From Arsenicitalea aurantiaca (lineage in GTDB: Bacteria > Pseudomonadota > Alphaproteobacteria > Rhizobiales > Devosiaceae): a stretch of DNA of 64,000 bases. A program made the translations under genes and the position numbers. The notes beneath the pieces are model-generated. The model saw only the letters and a list, made by a program, of their open reading frames with translations. It searched no databases and had not been told where the DNA came from. Positions 1 through 10,813 of this stretch are shown here, piece after piece. The stretch's first letter is position 1. Each line of letters begins with the position of its first letter. The stretch lies in contig NZ_RZNJ01000007.1 of assembly GCF_003994485.1 (NCBI RefSeq), forward strand, positions 62,001-126,000. Reading direction: 5' to 3'.

Positions 1-962
1 GCCTCGAAGGTCTCGATGAAGAGCCGCCCGATGGTCTTGCGCTTGGTCTCGGGGTCGGCTTCGCCGGCAAGCTGGGAAAGGAAGAGCTCGGACGCGTCCA
101 CATGGACGAGTGGGATGTTGTAATGGTCGCGGAACATGGAGACCACTTCGTCCGCCTCGTTGAGCCGCATTAGCCCGTGATCGACGAAAATGCAGGTCAG
201 CTGGTCCCCGATCGCCTCGTGAATCAGCACGGCCGCCACGGAGGAGTCCACACCCCCCGAAAGCCCGCAGATGACGCGGCCGGAACCCACCTGCGTGCGG
301 ATTTTTTCGACCGCTTTCTCGCGATAGGCCGCCATGGTCCAGCTCGGCGCGATGCCGCAGATATGGTGGACGAAATTGGCGTAGAGCTTGGCACCATCGG
401 GGGTGTGCACCACTTCGGGGTGGAACTGCACCGCCCAGATGCGCCGCTCTTCATTGGCGATCATCGCAAAGGGCGCGCCGGCCGACGTGCCCACGATCTC
501 GAAACCCTCGGGCAGCGCGGTCACGCGGTCGCCATGGCTCATCCAGACCTGATGCTGGGTGCCGAGGTCCCAGACGCCCTCGTAAAGCGCCGAGGGCTTC
601 TGCACCGTCACGTCCGCCCGCCCGAACTCGCGATGGTGGCCCGCTTCGACCTTGCCGCCGAGCGCCATGCAGAGCGCCTGCTGGCCATAGCAGATGCCGA
701 GGATCGGCACGCCCGCCTCGAGAAGAGCCGGATGGATCGTCGGCGCGTTTTCGTCCAGCGTCGAAGCCGGGCCGCCCGAAAGCACGATGCCGCGCGGATT
801 GAGCGCGGCCACCGCATCGCCGGCAGTGTTGAACGGATGGATCTCGCAATAGACCCCGGTTTCGCGGATGCGGCGGGCGATGAGCTGGGTCACCTGCGAG
901 CCGAAATCGACGATCAGGATGGCGTCTGGCGAAGGGGCGTCTTGGGGCTGGGTCGTGTGCAT
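1..962 (-). CDS. guaA: GMP synthase (glutamine-hydrolysing), C-terminus cut by window edge
   Basis: This enzyme converts XMP to GMP using ATP and glutamine, the last step of guanine nucleotide synthesis in the cytoplasm. About 320 N-terminal residues are visible. The class I glutamine amidotransferase domain comes first, with the nucleophile Cys91 in GICYGQQ and the His-Glu pair in VQFHPEV near residue 180. The ATP pyrophosphatase domain follows with its PP-loop SGGVDSS near residue 236. The ATG at 962 begins MHTTQPQD, about 14 residues before the conserved ILIVDFGSQ strand. The gene runs off the left edge, so the dimerisation domain is not seen. guaB lies 3.4 kb away on the same strand. Confidence 0.97.
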   Translation of the reverse strand, partial: MHTTQPQDAPSPDAILIVDFGSQVTQLIARRIRETGVYCEIHPFNTAGDAVAALNPRGIVLSGGPASTLDENAPTIHPALLEAGVPILGICYGQQALCMALGGKVEAGHHREFGRADVTVQKPSALYEGVWDLGTQHQVWMSHGDRVTALPEGFEIVGTSAGAPFAMIANEERRIWAVQFHPEVVHTPDGAKLYANFVHHICGIAPSWTMAAYREKAVEKIRTQVGSGRVICGLSGGVDSSVAAVLIHEAIGDQLTCIFVDHGLMRLNEADEVVSMFRDHYNIPLVHVDASELFLSQLAGEADPETKRKTIGRLFIETFE

Positions 963-1027
963 GGCGAGGCTTTACGGCGAATCGATGCGGCAGGCAATCG
1001 CGACGGCGGCATGGCCGGCATGCCGAC

Positions 1028-1056
1028 TTGTATCTATTTTAGTTTTGACTTAAACA
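1028..1056 (+). promoter_or_regulatory. candidate promoter for the SRPBCC/ArsR pair
   Basis: An AT-rich patch in otherwise GC-rich DNA holds TTGTAT, a 17-base spacer and TAAACA, 24 bases upstream of the ATG at 1081. It sits in the divergent gap between guaA and the SRPBCC gene. The match is modest and rests on inspection only. Confidence 0.3.
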
Positions 1057-1080
1057 GGTGTGCGGAGACAGGAGGACATC

Positions 1081-1725
1081 ATGGATGTTGGAGCCATCAT
1101 TGGCGCGGTGACGCGGACCGTCGCTACACGCACGCGCGACGGAAAATCGATGCGGGTGGTCATCGCCGAGCGCGACTACGAAACGGACATCGAGGATCTC
1201 TGGAACGCGGTGACCGATCCTGACCGGATCGCCCGATGGTTCATGCCGATCGAGGGGTCGGTCGGGCTCGGCGAGCGCTACCAGCTCAAGGGCAATGCCG
1301 GGGGCGAGGTCCTCGCCTGCGACCCGCCGAAGGAATTCAGCGTGACCTGGGAATTCGGTGGGGAAGTGAGCTGGCTCACCGTCTCTCTGAGCCCGGCCGG
1401 CGAAGTCACCCGCCTGCGGCTCGAGCATTCGGCGCATGTGCCCGAAGAGTTCTGGTCGCAATATGGCGCCGGTGCCACGGGCGTCGGCTGGGACATGGCG
1501 CTGATGGGCCTCGGCATGCACATTAAGACCGGGACCGCGACGGTCTGGTCGCCCGAGGAGATCAACGCCTGGTCCGCTTCTGCGGATGGCCGAAGCTTCA
1601 TCGTCCGGTCGGCTGAGGGTTGGGTGGCAGCAGCGATCGCCGATGGTGACGACGCCGATGCCGCGCGCGCGGCCGGCGAGCGCACCAAGGCCTTCTACAC
1701 GGGCGATACCCCGCCGGCGGGGTGA
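1081..1725 (+). CDS. SRPBCC (AHSA1/START-like) domain protein
   Basis: The 214-residue protein belongs to the SRPBCC superfamily of helix-grip proteins with a deep hydrophobic pocket. The N-terminal signature is seen in DIEDLWNAVTDPDRIARWFMP (about residues 28-48), followed by GGEVLACDPPKEFSVTWEF, the usual AHSA1 strand pattern. The start at 1081 is favoured because AGGAGG lies about 6 bases upstream; an in-frame ATG-like start 21 bases earlier lacks this. The protein is longer than a minimal AHSA1 domain, with about 60 extra C-terminal residues. The ArsR gene follows at once, and such AHSA1-ArsR pairs are common in proteobacteria. No ligand or substrate can be assigned. Confidence 0.88.
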   Translation: MDVGAIIGAVTRTVATRTRDGKSMRVVIAERDYETDIEDLWNAVTDPDRIARWFMPIEGSVGLGERYQLKGNAGGEVLACDPPKEFSVTWEFGGEVSWLTVSLSPAGEVTRLRLEHSAHVPEEFWSQYGAGATGVGWDMALMGLGMHIKTGTATVWSPEEINAWSASADGRSFIVRSAEGWVAAAIADGDDADAARAAGERTKAFYTGDTPPAG

Positions 1726-1733
1726 GCCCAGCC

Positions 1734-2063
1734 ATGCACGCTTTCGATGTGCTGGGCGATCCGGTCCGGCGCCGCATCCTCGAACTCATTGCTCGCGAGG
1801 AAGCGGGCGCCGGTGAGTTGGCGGCCACCATCATGGCCGAGTTCGGCATCTCGCACGGTGCCGTTTCCCAGCATTTGCGGGTACTGCGCGAGGCAGGCTT
1901 TGCCGAGGCGCGCGCTATCGGCAATCGGCGGCTCTACGCCATCCGCCCTGAGCCCATGCAGGAGGTGGACGCCTGGCTCGAGCAGTTCCGCGGTTTCTGG
2001 ACCCACCGGCTCGAGGCGCTGGCGACCGAAGTGGCGCGTGGCAAGAAGGCCCGCTCGAAATGA
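1734..2063 (+). CDS. ArsR-family winged-helix transcriptional regulator
   Basis: This small DNA-binding protein (about 109 residues) has the ArsR winged helix: FDVLGDPVRRRILELI at the N-terminus, and the recognition-helix region ISHGAVSQHLRVLREAGF with a wing ending in NRRLYAI. No cysteine metal site of the ArsR/SmtB type is visible, so it probably belongs to the non-metal group that is paired with SRPBCC proteins. A GTG at 1722 overlaps the upstream stop and would add four residues; the ATG at 1734 has GGGGTGAG about 8 bases upstream. It likely regulates its own two-gene operon. Confidence 0.88.
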   Translation: MHAFDVLGDPVRRRILELIAREEAGAGELAATIMAEFGISHGAVSQHLRVLREAGFAEARAIGNRRLYAIRPEPMQEVDAWLEQFRGFWTHRLEALATEVARGKKARSK

Positions 2064-2111
2064 CAGCACCGGGCCAAGCCGGGCGCGCAAGATGCTTTTC
2101 GCAAGAGCGGG

Positions 2112-2597
2112 TTAGTTGAGGATCCAGAGAGACAGATTCAGGATGCTCGCAAACCCCACCCACGCCGCATAAGGGACGAAGAGCAGTGCCGAGAGGCGAT
2201 CGCGGCGACTGACCACCACGATGTAGGCGATTATCGTCGCCAACATGACGAGGATGATGCCGAAAGCGAGAACAAGGTTTTCGGCGCCGAAGAACACCGG
2301 CGACCAGATCCAGTTCAGCACCATCTGCGCGACCCAGAGCTTCATCGCGAGGCCGCCCCGGTCGTCGAGAAACGTCCGCCAGCCTGCGATCGCGATGAGT
2401 ACGTAAAGCGTCGACCAGACCGGGCCGAAGACCCAGTTGGGCGGATTGAAGAAGGGCTTGTCGAGGCCCTCGTACCAGGCGCCGGGGGCGGTCTGGGTCC
2501 CGATGAACGATCCGACGCCGAGGACGACGAGGATGAAGAGGGCGAGAAGGCCGAGGGCCTTGGGGGCTTTGTAATCGTTTAGGGTCAGGGTGCTCAT
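2112..2597 (-). CDS. tspO: TspO/MBR family tryptophan-rich sensory protein
   Basis: The 161-residue membrane protein has five predicted transmembrane helices, as expected for the translocator-protein family, which binds tetrapyrroles and modulates porphyrin or stress responses in Rhodobacter and Sinorhizobium. Family signatures are WYEGLDKPFFNPPNWVFGPV after helix 1, WTLY-like WSTLY in helix 2, and WVGFASILNLSLWILN at the C-terminus. The length is typical. It lies just downstream of rsmB on the same strand, with a 38-base gap. A second, diverged family member appears at 13292-13750. Confidence 0.95.
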   Translation of the reverse strand: MSTLTLNDYKAPKALGLLALFILVVLGVGSFIGTQTAPGAWYEGLDKPFFNPPNWVFGPVWSTLYVLIAIAGWRTFLDDRGGLAMKLWVAQMVLNWIWSPVFFGAENLVLAFGIILVMLATIIAYIVVVSRRDRLSALLFVPYAAWVGFASILNLSLWILN

Positions 2598-2635
2598 AGG
2601 CGTTCAACGCGCGAACGGGCCGCGCGGTTCACAGC

Positions 2636-3928
2636 TCAGGATTTCCGCTCGAGCAGCGCGATATAGAAGCCGTCCGTATCGGTGGTGAGCGGCGAAAGCG
2701 CGATGCCACCGCCCGGGGTGAACACGGCTCTATCGGCCTCCCCGAACGCTTCCGCCCAGGCCGCTCGCGCGTCGCGCAATCTGAATTCCTCATTGGATTC
2801 GAGAAAGGCCGCGACCTGCTCGTCATTTTCTGCCGCGAGGATCGAGCAGGTGATGTAGGCGAGCACGCCGCCGGGCTTCACGAAGCGCCGGCCCTCGGCG
2901 AGGATCGCGGCCTGTTCGGCAACACGCTGGGCGAGCTGGTCTTCGGCCAGCTTCCACTTGGCGTCCGGACGCCGCCGCCACGTGCCGGTGCCGGTGCAGG
3001 GCGCATCGATCACCACCCGGTCCATGCGGCCTGCGAGATCCTCGAGGGCACCCGGCTCGGGCGAACGCGTCTGGGCATTACGCACGCCGTTGCGTTTCAG
3101 TCGATCATAGATCGGCGCCAGCCGCGCGCGGTCGCTGTCATAGGCGAAGATCTGGCCCTTGTTCTGCATCATAGCGGCCATGGCGAGGGTCTTGCCCCCT
3201 GCCCCGGCGCAGAGATCGAGCACCTGTTCGCCCGGCTCCGCCCCGACGAGGCGCGCGACGATCTGGCTGCCCTCGTCCTGGATCTCGAACCAGCCCTTCT
3301 GGTAGCCCTCGTCCGCGGTGACATTGGGCGTGCGCGCATCCCTCGGTCCGGCTGCAAGCCTCAGCCCGTCCGGCGCGATGCCGGTGGGCGCCGGGGAAAA
3401 GCGCTTCAGCGATTTCTCGACGCGCTCACGGTCGGCCTTCAGCCTATTGACGCGCAGGTCGAGCGGCGGGCGGGCCGTCATGGCGTGGCCATGCGCCACC
3501 CAGTCGCCACCAAAATTGGCGGCGATACCCGGCGCGGTCCATCCGGGGACGTCGGCACGCACCGCGTCGCTCGCGTCGGCGAGGGTCGCCTCCGCCTCGA
3601 GCCGGGCGGCCTCCGCCTCGGTGATCGGGGCCGGCGCGAACCGGTCCTCGGCAAAAGCAGCGTTGAGGTCCGAAACGCGCTCGCCCCAGTCGCGAACCGC
3701 GACCGAGAGCACAAGTGCGCGCGGGGTGTCTTCCCCCATTGCATGGGCGTGCGAAGCGCGGCGCCGCAATCCATCGTAGACGAGGTTGCCGATGGCCGCG
3801 CGATCGCCCGCGCCGGCAAAGCGGTTGTTGAGGCCCCAGCCCTTCAGCGCTTCGGAAGCGGGGCGCTTGCGCGCCTCGATATCCTCGAGCACCGCAATGG
3901 CGGCGGCAAGTCGTCCGGGAAGGCGCAT
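2636..3928 (-). CDS. rsmB: RsmB/NOP-family RNA (cytosine-C5) methyltransferase
   Basis: This SAM-dependent enzyme of 430 residues methylates cytosine in RNA, most likely 16S rRNA C967 as in RsmB. The Rossmann SAM site is seen in DLCAGAGGKTLAMA, the motif IV nucleophile region in DAPCTGTGTWRRRPDAKW, and the catalytic cysteine motif VI in YITCSILAAEN. The N-terminal 150 residues are poorly conserved and could include a NusB-like part. The ATG at 3928 overlaps the upstream MAPEG stop as ATGA, which supports translational coupling and excludes the longer reading frame that extends into that gene. The link guaB-MAPEG-rsmB suggests one transcript. Confidence 0.92.
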   Translation of the reverse strand: MRLPGRLAAAIAVLEDIEARKRPASEALKGWGLNNRFAGAGDRAAIGNLVYDGLRRRASHAHAMGEDTPRALVLSVAVRDWGERVSDLNAAFAEDRFAPAPITEAEAARLEAEATLADASDAVRADVPGWTAPGIAANFGGDWVAHGHAMTARPPLDLRVNRLKADRERVEKSLKRFSPAPTGIAPDGLRLAAGPRDARTPNVTADEGYQKGWFEIQDEGSQIVARLVGAEPGEQVLDLCAGAGGKTLAMAAMMQNKGQIFAYDSDRARLAPIYDRLKRNGVRNAQTRSPEPGALEDLAGRMDRVVIDAPCTGTGTWRRRPDAKWKLAEDQLAQRVAEQAAILAEGRRFVKPGGVLAYITCSILAAENDEQVAAFLESNEEFRLRDARAAWAEAFGEADRAVFTPGGGIALSPLTTDTDGFYIALLERKS

Positions 3929-4368
3929 CAGGCGGGCCCCGCTATGGCGATGAGGATGAGCCGGACGATCAGGACCACCCAGAGGCAGAAGAGGATCGCC
4001 ATGCCGGCGATGAAGGCCCAGAAGCGCTGGAACACCTGGTTGGTCGTGGTGTGGATGAAAGCATGCACGATACGTGAGCCGACAAAGGCCCACGCCAGCA
4101 CGGCCTCGAGCGCACCGGCGCCGAGATGCAGCGCGATCATCACCGCGACGTAGAACAGCACCGGCAGCTGGAACTGGTTGTCGAAGGCGTTGGACAGCTT
4201 CTGCGCGTTCTCGGGCCAGGCACCCTTGTCGAGCGCGATCTTTGCCACCGAGACCTTGCCGCGCGCGATCAGCGGCAGGCGGACGCTGCCCATCACCCAG
4301 AGGATGACGAAGGCCAGCAGACCCTGCGCCAGCGCGGCGCCGATCAGCCAGAGCGTTGCAGCACTCAT
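3928..4368 (-). CDS. MAPEG family membrane protein
   Basis: The 146-residue protein has about four transmembrane helices and the MAPEG (membrane-associated eicosanoid/glutathione metabolism) pattern: NAFDNQFQLPVLFYV in the middle, then AWAFVGSRIVHAFIHTTTNQVFQR near residues 92-115. Eukaryotic relatives are glutathione transferases and leukotriene synthases; bacterial members are largely uncharacterised. It sits between guaB (19-base gap) and rsmB (4-base overlap) on the same strand, an arrangement I recall from other Hyphomicrobiales. No specific reaction can be given. Confidence 0.9.
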   Translation of the reverse strand: MSAATLWLIGAALAQGLLAFVILWVMGSVRLPLIARGKVSVAKIALDKGAWPENAQKLSNAFDNQFQLPVLFYVAVMIALHLGAGALEAVLAWAFVGSRIVHAFIHTTTNQVFQRFWAFIAGMAILFCLWVVLIVRLILIAIAGPA

Positions 4369-4387
4369 CGGGTCGTGCCCTCAGCCA

Positions 4388-5890
<1,503 letters not shown>

Positions 5891-5979
5891 GGCCAGACCC
5901 TTCCCTGCCTCTGTACCGTACGGAAATGTTGGAGGCCCGAGGCGCGGGGAGATCAGTCGGGCCCGCGGGTTGGCGAGGG

Positions 5980-6007
5980 TCAATAGCACCTGTGCCGGCA
6001 ATTGCAA
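5980..6007 (-). promoter_or_regulatory. candidate guaB promoter
   Basis: On the minus strand TTGCAA (6007-6002) is followed after 16 bases by TATTGA (5985-5980). Transcription would start near 5973 and leave a leader of about 80 bases before the TTG start of guaB. The rest of the 293-base divergent gap to the MFS gene shows no riboswitch or long palindrome that I can recognise. Confidence 0.35.
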
Positions 6008-6183
6008 AGGCCAGCCGCGCGCAGCGCACATGCATGAAGCGCACGCCTCGCCCTTGGTGCCTCCCGGGCGCGAAAATGGCCTTGGCGCTTGCGCCTGAAG
6101 TCCGATCGGCCGATGCTGGCGTCCACACCCTCCTCGAGCGGCACCGCCTTTCCCGCGCCCGCGTCCCCGGATCCCGCAGTTCA

Positions 6184-7581
6184 GTGAACCGTCTTACTCC
6201 CCTGATCCTTGCCGTTGCCCTCTTCATGGAGCAGATGGATTCGACGGTTATCGCAACGTCCCTGCCCGCCATCGCCGCCGACATCGGCACCGAGCCGATC
6301 GCGCTGAAGCTTGCCTTCACCGCCTATTTCGTCGCGCTTGCGATCTTCATCCCGGTGAGCGGCTGGATGGCGGACCGCTGGGGCGCCCGCAACGTCTTCC
6401 GCGGCGCGATCGGGGTGTTCGTCATCGGCTCGCTCTGCTGCGCCTTCGCCGATTCGCTCCAGACCTTCGTCATGAGCCGGTTCCTGCAAGGCATCGGCGC
6501 CTCGATGATGACGCCCATTGCCCGGCTGCTGCTGATCCGCGCGACGCCGCGCAACCAGCTGGTCGGCGCCATGGCCTGGCTGACCCTGCCCGGCCTCATC
6601 GGCCCGCTTGCCGGGCCACCGCTCGGCGGGTTCCTCACCACCTATTTCTCCTGGCACTGGATCTTCATCATCAACGTGCCGATCGGGCTCATCGGCATCG
6701 TGCTGGTCACACGCTTCCTGCCAAAAACCGAAGCGCGTCTCCCGCGCCCCATCGACTTCAAGGGGTTCCTGCTTGCCGCCATCGCCTTTTCGGGGCTGAT
6801 CTTCGGGCTTTCGGTCGTCAGCCTGCCGGCCCTGCCGATCATGGCGGGTCTCGGCGCGCTCTGCGCCGGCGTCGTCGCGACCATCCTCTACCTGCGCCAT
6901 GCGCGCCGCACCGAATTTCCCCTTCTCGATCCACGCGTCTTCCGAAACAGGCTCTTTGCGAGCACCGTGCTCGGCGGGTCGCTCTTTCGCATCGGGATCG
7001 GGGCGATCCCGTTCCTCCTGCCCCTGATGCTGCAGCTCGGGTTCGGGCTCAACGCCTTCGAGAGCGGCATGATCACCTTCGTGGGCGCGATCGGGGCGCT
7101 CACGTCGAAATTCGTGGCCGAACGCATCTATGCCCGGTTTGGCTTCCGCCGCGTGCTGATCGTCGCCGGGCTCGGCTCGGCGCTCCTCATCATGGCCAAG
7201 GCCACCTTCTACCCCGAAACGCCGATCGCCCTCATCATGGGCGTGCTGCTCGTCGGGGGGCTGCTGCGCTCGATCTTCTTTACCGGCATCAACGCGCTCG
7301 GCTACGCCGATATCGAGGATACCGAAGCGAGCCAGGCGACCGCCATCAGCGCGGTCAGCCAGCAGATCTCGATCGCGCTCGGCGTCGCGGTTGCCGGCAG
7401 CGTGCTCGAGCTGACCACGCACATGCATGCGGGCGGGCTCGGCCTCGTCGACTTCCACGTCGCCTTCCTCGTGGTCGGCGGCCTCTCGGCGCTCGCGGCC
7501 CTCGTCTACATGCGCCTGCCGGCCGACGCGGGCAGCGCCGTCTCCGGTCACGTCGTCAGGAAGCGCAAGAAGACCGGCTGA
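6184..7581 (+). CDS. MFS transporter, DHA2-like drug:H+ antiporter family
   Basis: The roughly 465-residue inner-membrane protein is an MFS transporter. Motif A-like [13 protein letters not shown] lies between helices 2 and 3, and [23 protein letters not shown] in helix 1 is the hallmark of the DHA2/EmrB-type group. It probably exports small molecules by proton antiport; no substrate can be named. The start is uncertain: GTG at 6184 places helix 1 at residue 5 but has no strong ribosome-binding site, while an in-frame ATG at 6076 would add 36 residues of low-complexity sequence. It is divergent from guaB and converges on rlmE. Confidence 0.9.
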   Translation: MNRLTPLILAVALFMEQMDSTVIATSLPAIAADIGTEPIALKLAFTAYFVALAIFIPVSGWMADRWGARNVFRGAIGVFVIGSLCCAFADSLQTFVMSRFLQGIGASMMTPIARLLLIRATPRNQLVGAMAWLTLPGLIGPLAGPPLGGFLTTYFSWHWIFIINVPIGLIGIVLVTRFLPKTEARLPRPIDFKGFLLAAIAFSGLIFGLSVVSLPALPIMAGLGALCAGVVATILYLRHARRTEFPLLDPRVFRNRLFASTVLGGSLFRIGIGAIPFLLPLMLQLGFGLNAFESGMITFVGAIGALTSKFVAERIYARFGFRRVLIVAGLGSALLIMAKATFYPETPIALIMGVLLVGGLLRSIFFTGINALGYADIEDTEASQATAISAVSQQISIALGVAVAGSVLELTTHMHAGGLGLVDFHVAFLVVGGLSALAALVYMRLPADAGSAVSGHVVRKRKKTG

Positions 7582-7640
7582 AGGTTCAGCAACAGAATCC
7601 ACGCACGCCGCGAAGGCATTGATCGGAAAGCCTATTCCCC

Positions 7641-8339
7641 TTAGGTGCCGCGGAAGCCGCGCGCCACCAGATAGGTTTCCGCCGAGCCCTGCCGGGATGC
7701 GGGAGGCTTGGCGTGCTGGGTCGTTGCAAAATTCTTCTTCAGCATGGCGAGCAGCTCGTGCTCGGTGCCGCCCTGGAACACCTTGGCGATGAACGTGCCG
7801 CCCGGCGCCAGCACCTGGATGGCGAAATCGGCCGCCAGCTCCACGAGGTGGATGATGCGCAGATGGTCCGTCGCGCGATGGCCGGTCGTCGGCGCGGCCA
7901 TGTCCGAGAGCACGAGGTCTGCCTTGTGCCCGCCCATCGCCTCGATCAGCATGTCGGGCGCATCGTCCTCGGTGAAATCCTTCTTGAGCAGGATGACGCC
8001 GGGGATCGGGTCCATGTCGAGGTAGTCGATGCCGACCACCAGCGGATTTTCCGCCGTCGTCCCGACGATGCCGGCCGCGACCTGCGACCAGCCGCCGGGC
8101 GCGGCGCCGAGATCCACCACGCGCATGCCCTTGCGCAGGAGCCCGAAGCGCTCGTCGAGCTCGGTCAGCTTGTAGGCGGCGCGAGAGCGCATGCCTTCGT
8201 TGCGGGCACGCGCGACATAAGGGTCGTTGAGCTGGCGCTGCAGCCAGAGGGTCGAGCCGATCTTGCGGCCCTTGGAGGTCTTCACGCGGACCTTGAGGTC
8301 CTTTTCGGACTGCCGTCCGCCGCCGGGCGCCTTAGCCAT
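7641..8339 (-). CDS. rlmE: 23S rRNA (uridine-2'-O)-methyltransferase RlmE (FtsJ/RrmJ)
   Basis: This 232-residue enzyme uses SAM to methylate the 2'-O of U2552 in the 23S rRNA A-loop during 50S assembly. The basic N-terminus ([17 protein letters not shown]) binds RNA. FtsJ motifs are [15 protein letters not shown] (first catalytic Lys), [14 protein letters not shown] (SAM site), [11 protein letters not shown] (catalytic Asp) and FIAKVFQGG (second Lys). The ATG at 8339 gives MAKAPGGG, and the gene overlaps the last 8 bases of the upstream Ppx/GppA gene. This pairing is usual in Hyphomicrobiales. Confidence 0.95.
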   Translation of the reverse strand: MAKAPGGGRQSEKDLKVRVKTSKGRKIGSTLWLQRQLNDPYVARARNEGMRSRAAYKLTELDERFGLLRKGMRVVDLGAAPGGWSQVAAGIVGTTAENPLVVGIDYLDMDPIPGVILLKKDFTEDDAPDMLIEAMGGHKADLVLSDMAAPTTGHRATDHLRIIHLVELAADFAIQVLAPGGTFIAKVFQGGTEHELLAMLKKNFATTQHAKPPASRQGSAETYLVARGFRGT

Positions 8340-9516
8340 TGTGCCGGTTCCTCCTGTTGAGCGCGATCGGCCGATCCGCATCGATCAGCGAGATGAGTAT
8401 GCCTTCGCGCAAGCCACGATCGGCCACGCGCACCCGCTCAGTCGGCCATTCGCGGCGGATCGCCTCGAAGATCGCGCAGCCGGGCAGCACGAGGTCGGCC
8501 CGGTCGCGGCCGATGCAGGGATGGGCCATGCGCCGCTCGAACGGCATGCCGAGCAGCGCGCGCATGGTGTCGGACACCTGTTGATCGCTCATCCAGAGCC
8601 CGTCGACCTTCTGGCGCTCATAGCGCTCGAGCCCCAGGTGAAGCCCGGCAAGCGTCGTCACGGTGCCTGAAGTGCCAACCAGATGCATGGGGTGCTCGGC
8701 GATCATCTGGCGCAGCTTCTGGCGCCCGCGGAACTGGCGCAGGTGCTCGGCGACATGGGCGACCATGGCCTCGAAGGTCTCGGGCGTCACGTCCACGCCC
8801 CCGAAGCGCTCGGCAATCGAGACGACCCCGACCGGCAGGGATTGCCAGGAACGGATCGAGGCGGACATCCGCCCCTGCCGGCGCGGGCGCCCGCCGCGAA
8901 AGTCGAGCCAGGCGAGTTCGGACGAACCGCCGCCGATGTCGAAGATCAAAGCGCCCGCGCTCTCGCGCTCGATGAGATCGGCGCAGCCAGTCACGGCGAG
9001 CTCGGCCTCGGTGCGCCGGTCGACGATTTCGAGCGAGATGCCGAGTTCAGCCTCGACCCGCGCGACGAATTCCGCGCCGTTCTCCGCTGCGCGGCAGGCT
9101 TCGGTGGCAATCAGCCGCATGCGCGCCGGCTGGTGCTCGCGCAGCTTGTTGCGGCAATGCCGAAGGGCCTCGATGGTGCGGTGCATCGCCGCGTCCGAAA
9201 GCCGCCCGGTGACCGAGAGCCCCTCCCCCAGACGGACGATCCGGGTGAACCCGTCGAGCACGCGAAAACCCTGATCGTGCGGGCGCGCGATCAGCAGGCG
9301 GCAATTGTTGGTGCCAAGGTCGAGCGCCGCATAGACAGGCCCCCGCGCGCGGCGCGGGCCGGGACCATGGGCGGGGCTGGTCCGCCGTTCCGCACGCCCT
9401 TTTTCGGACGCCTCCCCGCCGCCTGCGCCAGCCCGGACATGGCCCTTGCCATCCCCACGCGGCGCGAGCGTGCCCGCGGGCAGGTTCGCGGCTGCGGACC
9501 GATCGGAATCGGTCAC
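8332..9516 (-). CDS. Ppx/GppA-family exopolyphosphatase or (p)ppGpp phosphatase
   Basis: The protein (about 394 residues from GTG 9516) has the ASKHA actin-like ATPase fold of Ppx/GppA enzymes, which hydrolyse polyphosphate or pppGpp. Phosphate-1 [16 protein letters not shown] and phosphate-2 [14 protein letters not shown] motifs are intact, as is [16 protein letters not shown] near the C-terminus. About 70 low-complexity basic residues precede the domain. GTG 9516 has GGAG 6 bases upstream; ATG 9576 is an alternative without such a site. The length is short of E. coli Ppx (about 510), in line with the shorter alphaproteobacterial form paired with rlmE. Confidence 0.9.
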   Translation of the reverse strand: MTDSDRSAAANLPAGTLAPRGDGKGHVRAGAGGGEASEKGRAERRTSPAHGPGPRRARGPVYAALDLGTNNCRLLIARPHDQGFRVLDGFTRIVRLGEGLSVTGRLSDAAMHRTIEALRHCRNKLREHQPARMRLIATEACRAAENGAEFVARVEAELGISLEIVDRRTEAELAVTGCADLIERESAGALIFDIGGGSSELAWLDFRGGRPRRQGRMSASIRSWQSLPVGVVSIAERFGGVDVTPETFEAMVAHVAEHLRQFRGRQKLRQMIAEHPMHLVGTSGTVTTLAGLHLGLERYERQKVDGLWMSDQQVSDTMRALLGMPFERRMAHPCIGRDRADLVLPGCAIFEAIRREWPTERVRVADRGLREGILISLIDADRPIALNRRNRHNG

Positions 9517-9911
9517 GTCGAGCTCCGTTCTGCGCGGTCGCGAAAGGTCCTGCCGATCGCGCCCGGGCGCAGTCATGTTCAGTGTCAGGAGCGAACCTAG
9601 TGCATGGCGCCCATCAGCGCAATCGCGCAAGCCCCACGTCCGCGTGAGCCGACCAACCGCCGCCCGATGCCAATCTGCCCGCTTCAAAAAGCTGAGCAAC
9701 GGCCAATAGCCCCGCAGCCCCGGCGTAATGGATCGAGAGGGCGAAAGCCGAGGCCGACCCGGCTTGGCGCAAGGACCGACGCGTCCCGCCCGGTCGAGGG
9801 CGCCACGCACGCCCCCATGCGATTTTGCCCCGCAAGGGAGTTGATCCCCCCGCCAATTGTGCTAAAAGCCCCCCCGAAGCGCCGGCCCCGCCCGCTTCCC
9901 AGCCTCGCGCT
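9517..9911. other. 395-base gap with no convincing gene
   Basis: Open frames exist on both strands here, but they are Arg/Pro-rich composition artefacts without any recognisable domain. Apart from the possible longer N-terminus of the Ppx/GppA protein (to 9576) and a candidate tRNA promoter at 9841-9868, I see no repeat, hairpin or motif. Confidence 0.5.
9841..9868 (+). promoter_or_regulatory. candidate promoter of tRNA-Gln
   Basis: TTGATC at 9841 and TAAAAG at 9863 are separated by 16 bases. The implied transcription start near 9875 lies about 37 bases before the mature tRNA 5' end, a usual distance. The assignment rests on the position and the partial consensus. Confidence 0.4.
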
Positions 9912-9985
9912 TGGGGAATAGTTCAACGGTAGAACAGCGGACTCTGACTCCGTCAATCTTGGTTCGAATCCAGGTTCCCCAGCCA
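9912..9985 (+). tRNA. tRNA-Gln (anticodon CTG)
   Basis: The 74-base sequence folds as a complete cloverleaf. The acceptor stem TGGGGAA pairs with TTCCCCA, the D arm is GTTC/GAAC, the anticodon stem GCGGA/TCCGT encloses the loop CTCTGAC with anticodon CTG (reading CAG), and the T arm CTTGG/CCAGG encloses TTCGAAT. The discriminator is G and the CCA end is encoded (9983-9985). No integrase or duplicated 3' end lies downstream, so there is no sign that it serves as an integration site. Confidence 0.97.
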
Positions 9986-10135
9986 ATCCTCCATACTCAT
10001 CCTATCCCGCGCGATACCGTCGCCATGCGCTGCACGAAAAGCGCCGATTCGCGCGCGTGCTGAGTTGCGCGGCGTCCTGTCGCTCGCCTGCTTCGCAGCT
10101 GAACTATTCCGAGCTACCCCTCGCGCCCCGCCCCC

Positions 10136-10813
10136 TCACCCCTCCACCCTGCCGTCGCGCACGAGGATGCGGCGGCGGCAGTGGGCGGCGATGTTTTCGT
10201 CGTGGGTGGAGATCAGAAAGGTCGTTTCCTCCTCGGAATTGATCTCGCCGATCAGGGCCATCACCTGCTCGGCGGAGTCCCGGTCGAGATTGCCGGTCGG
10301 CTCGTCGGCAAGGACGAGTTCGGGCCGGTTCATCAGCGCGCGGGCGATGGCCACACGCTGCTTCTGGCCTCCGGAGAGCTTTGGCGCGAGAAAGTGCATC
10401 CGGTCCGCAAGCCCGACCCGCTCGAGCAGTTCGGCCGCCCGCGTCCGTGCCGACGCCGTCTCCCGGCCAGCCATGACGGCCGTGGGGAACATGACGTTCT
10501 CGAGCGCGGTGAAATCGGGCAGCAGGTGATGGAACTGGAAAACGAAGCCGATGTGGCGATTGCGGAACTCGGTCAGTTCGGCATCGCGCGCCGCTGCGAG
10601 GTCGACGCCGAGCATGGTGTGCAGGCCCGAGCTGGGTTTCAGCAGCGTTCCGAGGATGGTGAGAAGCGTGCTCTTGCCCGAGCCGGAGGGGCCGAGCAGG
10701 GCCGAGAGTTCGCCCGTCTCCAGCGTCAGGTCGAGCCCGCGCAGCACGCGGGTTTCCGCCTCCCCCTCCCCGAAGGTCTTGATCAGGTCGCGAACTTCGA
10801 CCAGCACGCTCAC
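10136..10813 (-). CDS. ABC transporter ATP-binding protein, MacB/LolD/DevA type
   Basis: The 225-residue ATPase energises an exporter of the MacB/LolD class. Walker A is GPSGSGKST (about residue 42), the Q-loop lies in FVFQFHHLLPDFTALENV, the ABC signature is LSGGQKQRVAIARAL and Walker B is LVLADEPTGNLD, followed by the switch His in ISTHDE. The QFHHLLPDF and GNLD features are typical of the LolD/MacB/FtsE group. Its start overlaps the stop of the FtsX-like permease gene by 4 bases, so both are produced together. LolD itself is less likely because the partner set includes an HlyD adaptor. Confidence 0.93.
   Translation of the reverse strand: MSVLVEVRDLIKTFGEGEAETRVLRGLDLTLETGELSALLGPSGSGKSTLLTILGTLLKPSSGLHTMLGVDLAAARDAELTEFRNRHIGFVFQFHHLLPDFTALENVMFPTAVMAGRETASARTRAAELLERVGLADRMHFLAPKLSGGQKQRVAIARALMNRPELVLADEPTGNLDRDSAEQVMALIGEINSEEETTFLISTHDENIAAHCRRRILVRDGRVEG

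Noticed and set aside
6181-7602. A long open frame antisense to the MFS gene.
   Set aside because: It is Glu/Asp/Arg/His-rich low-complexity translation of the GC-rich complementary strand; the sense frame has clear MFS helices.
9912-9985. tRNA-Gln as an integration site of a genomic island.
   Set aside because: No integrase gene, no direct repeat of the tRNA 3' end and no change in composition is seen downstream.
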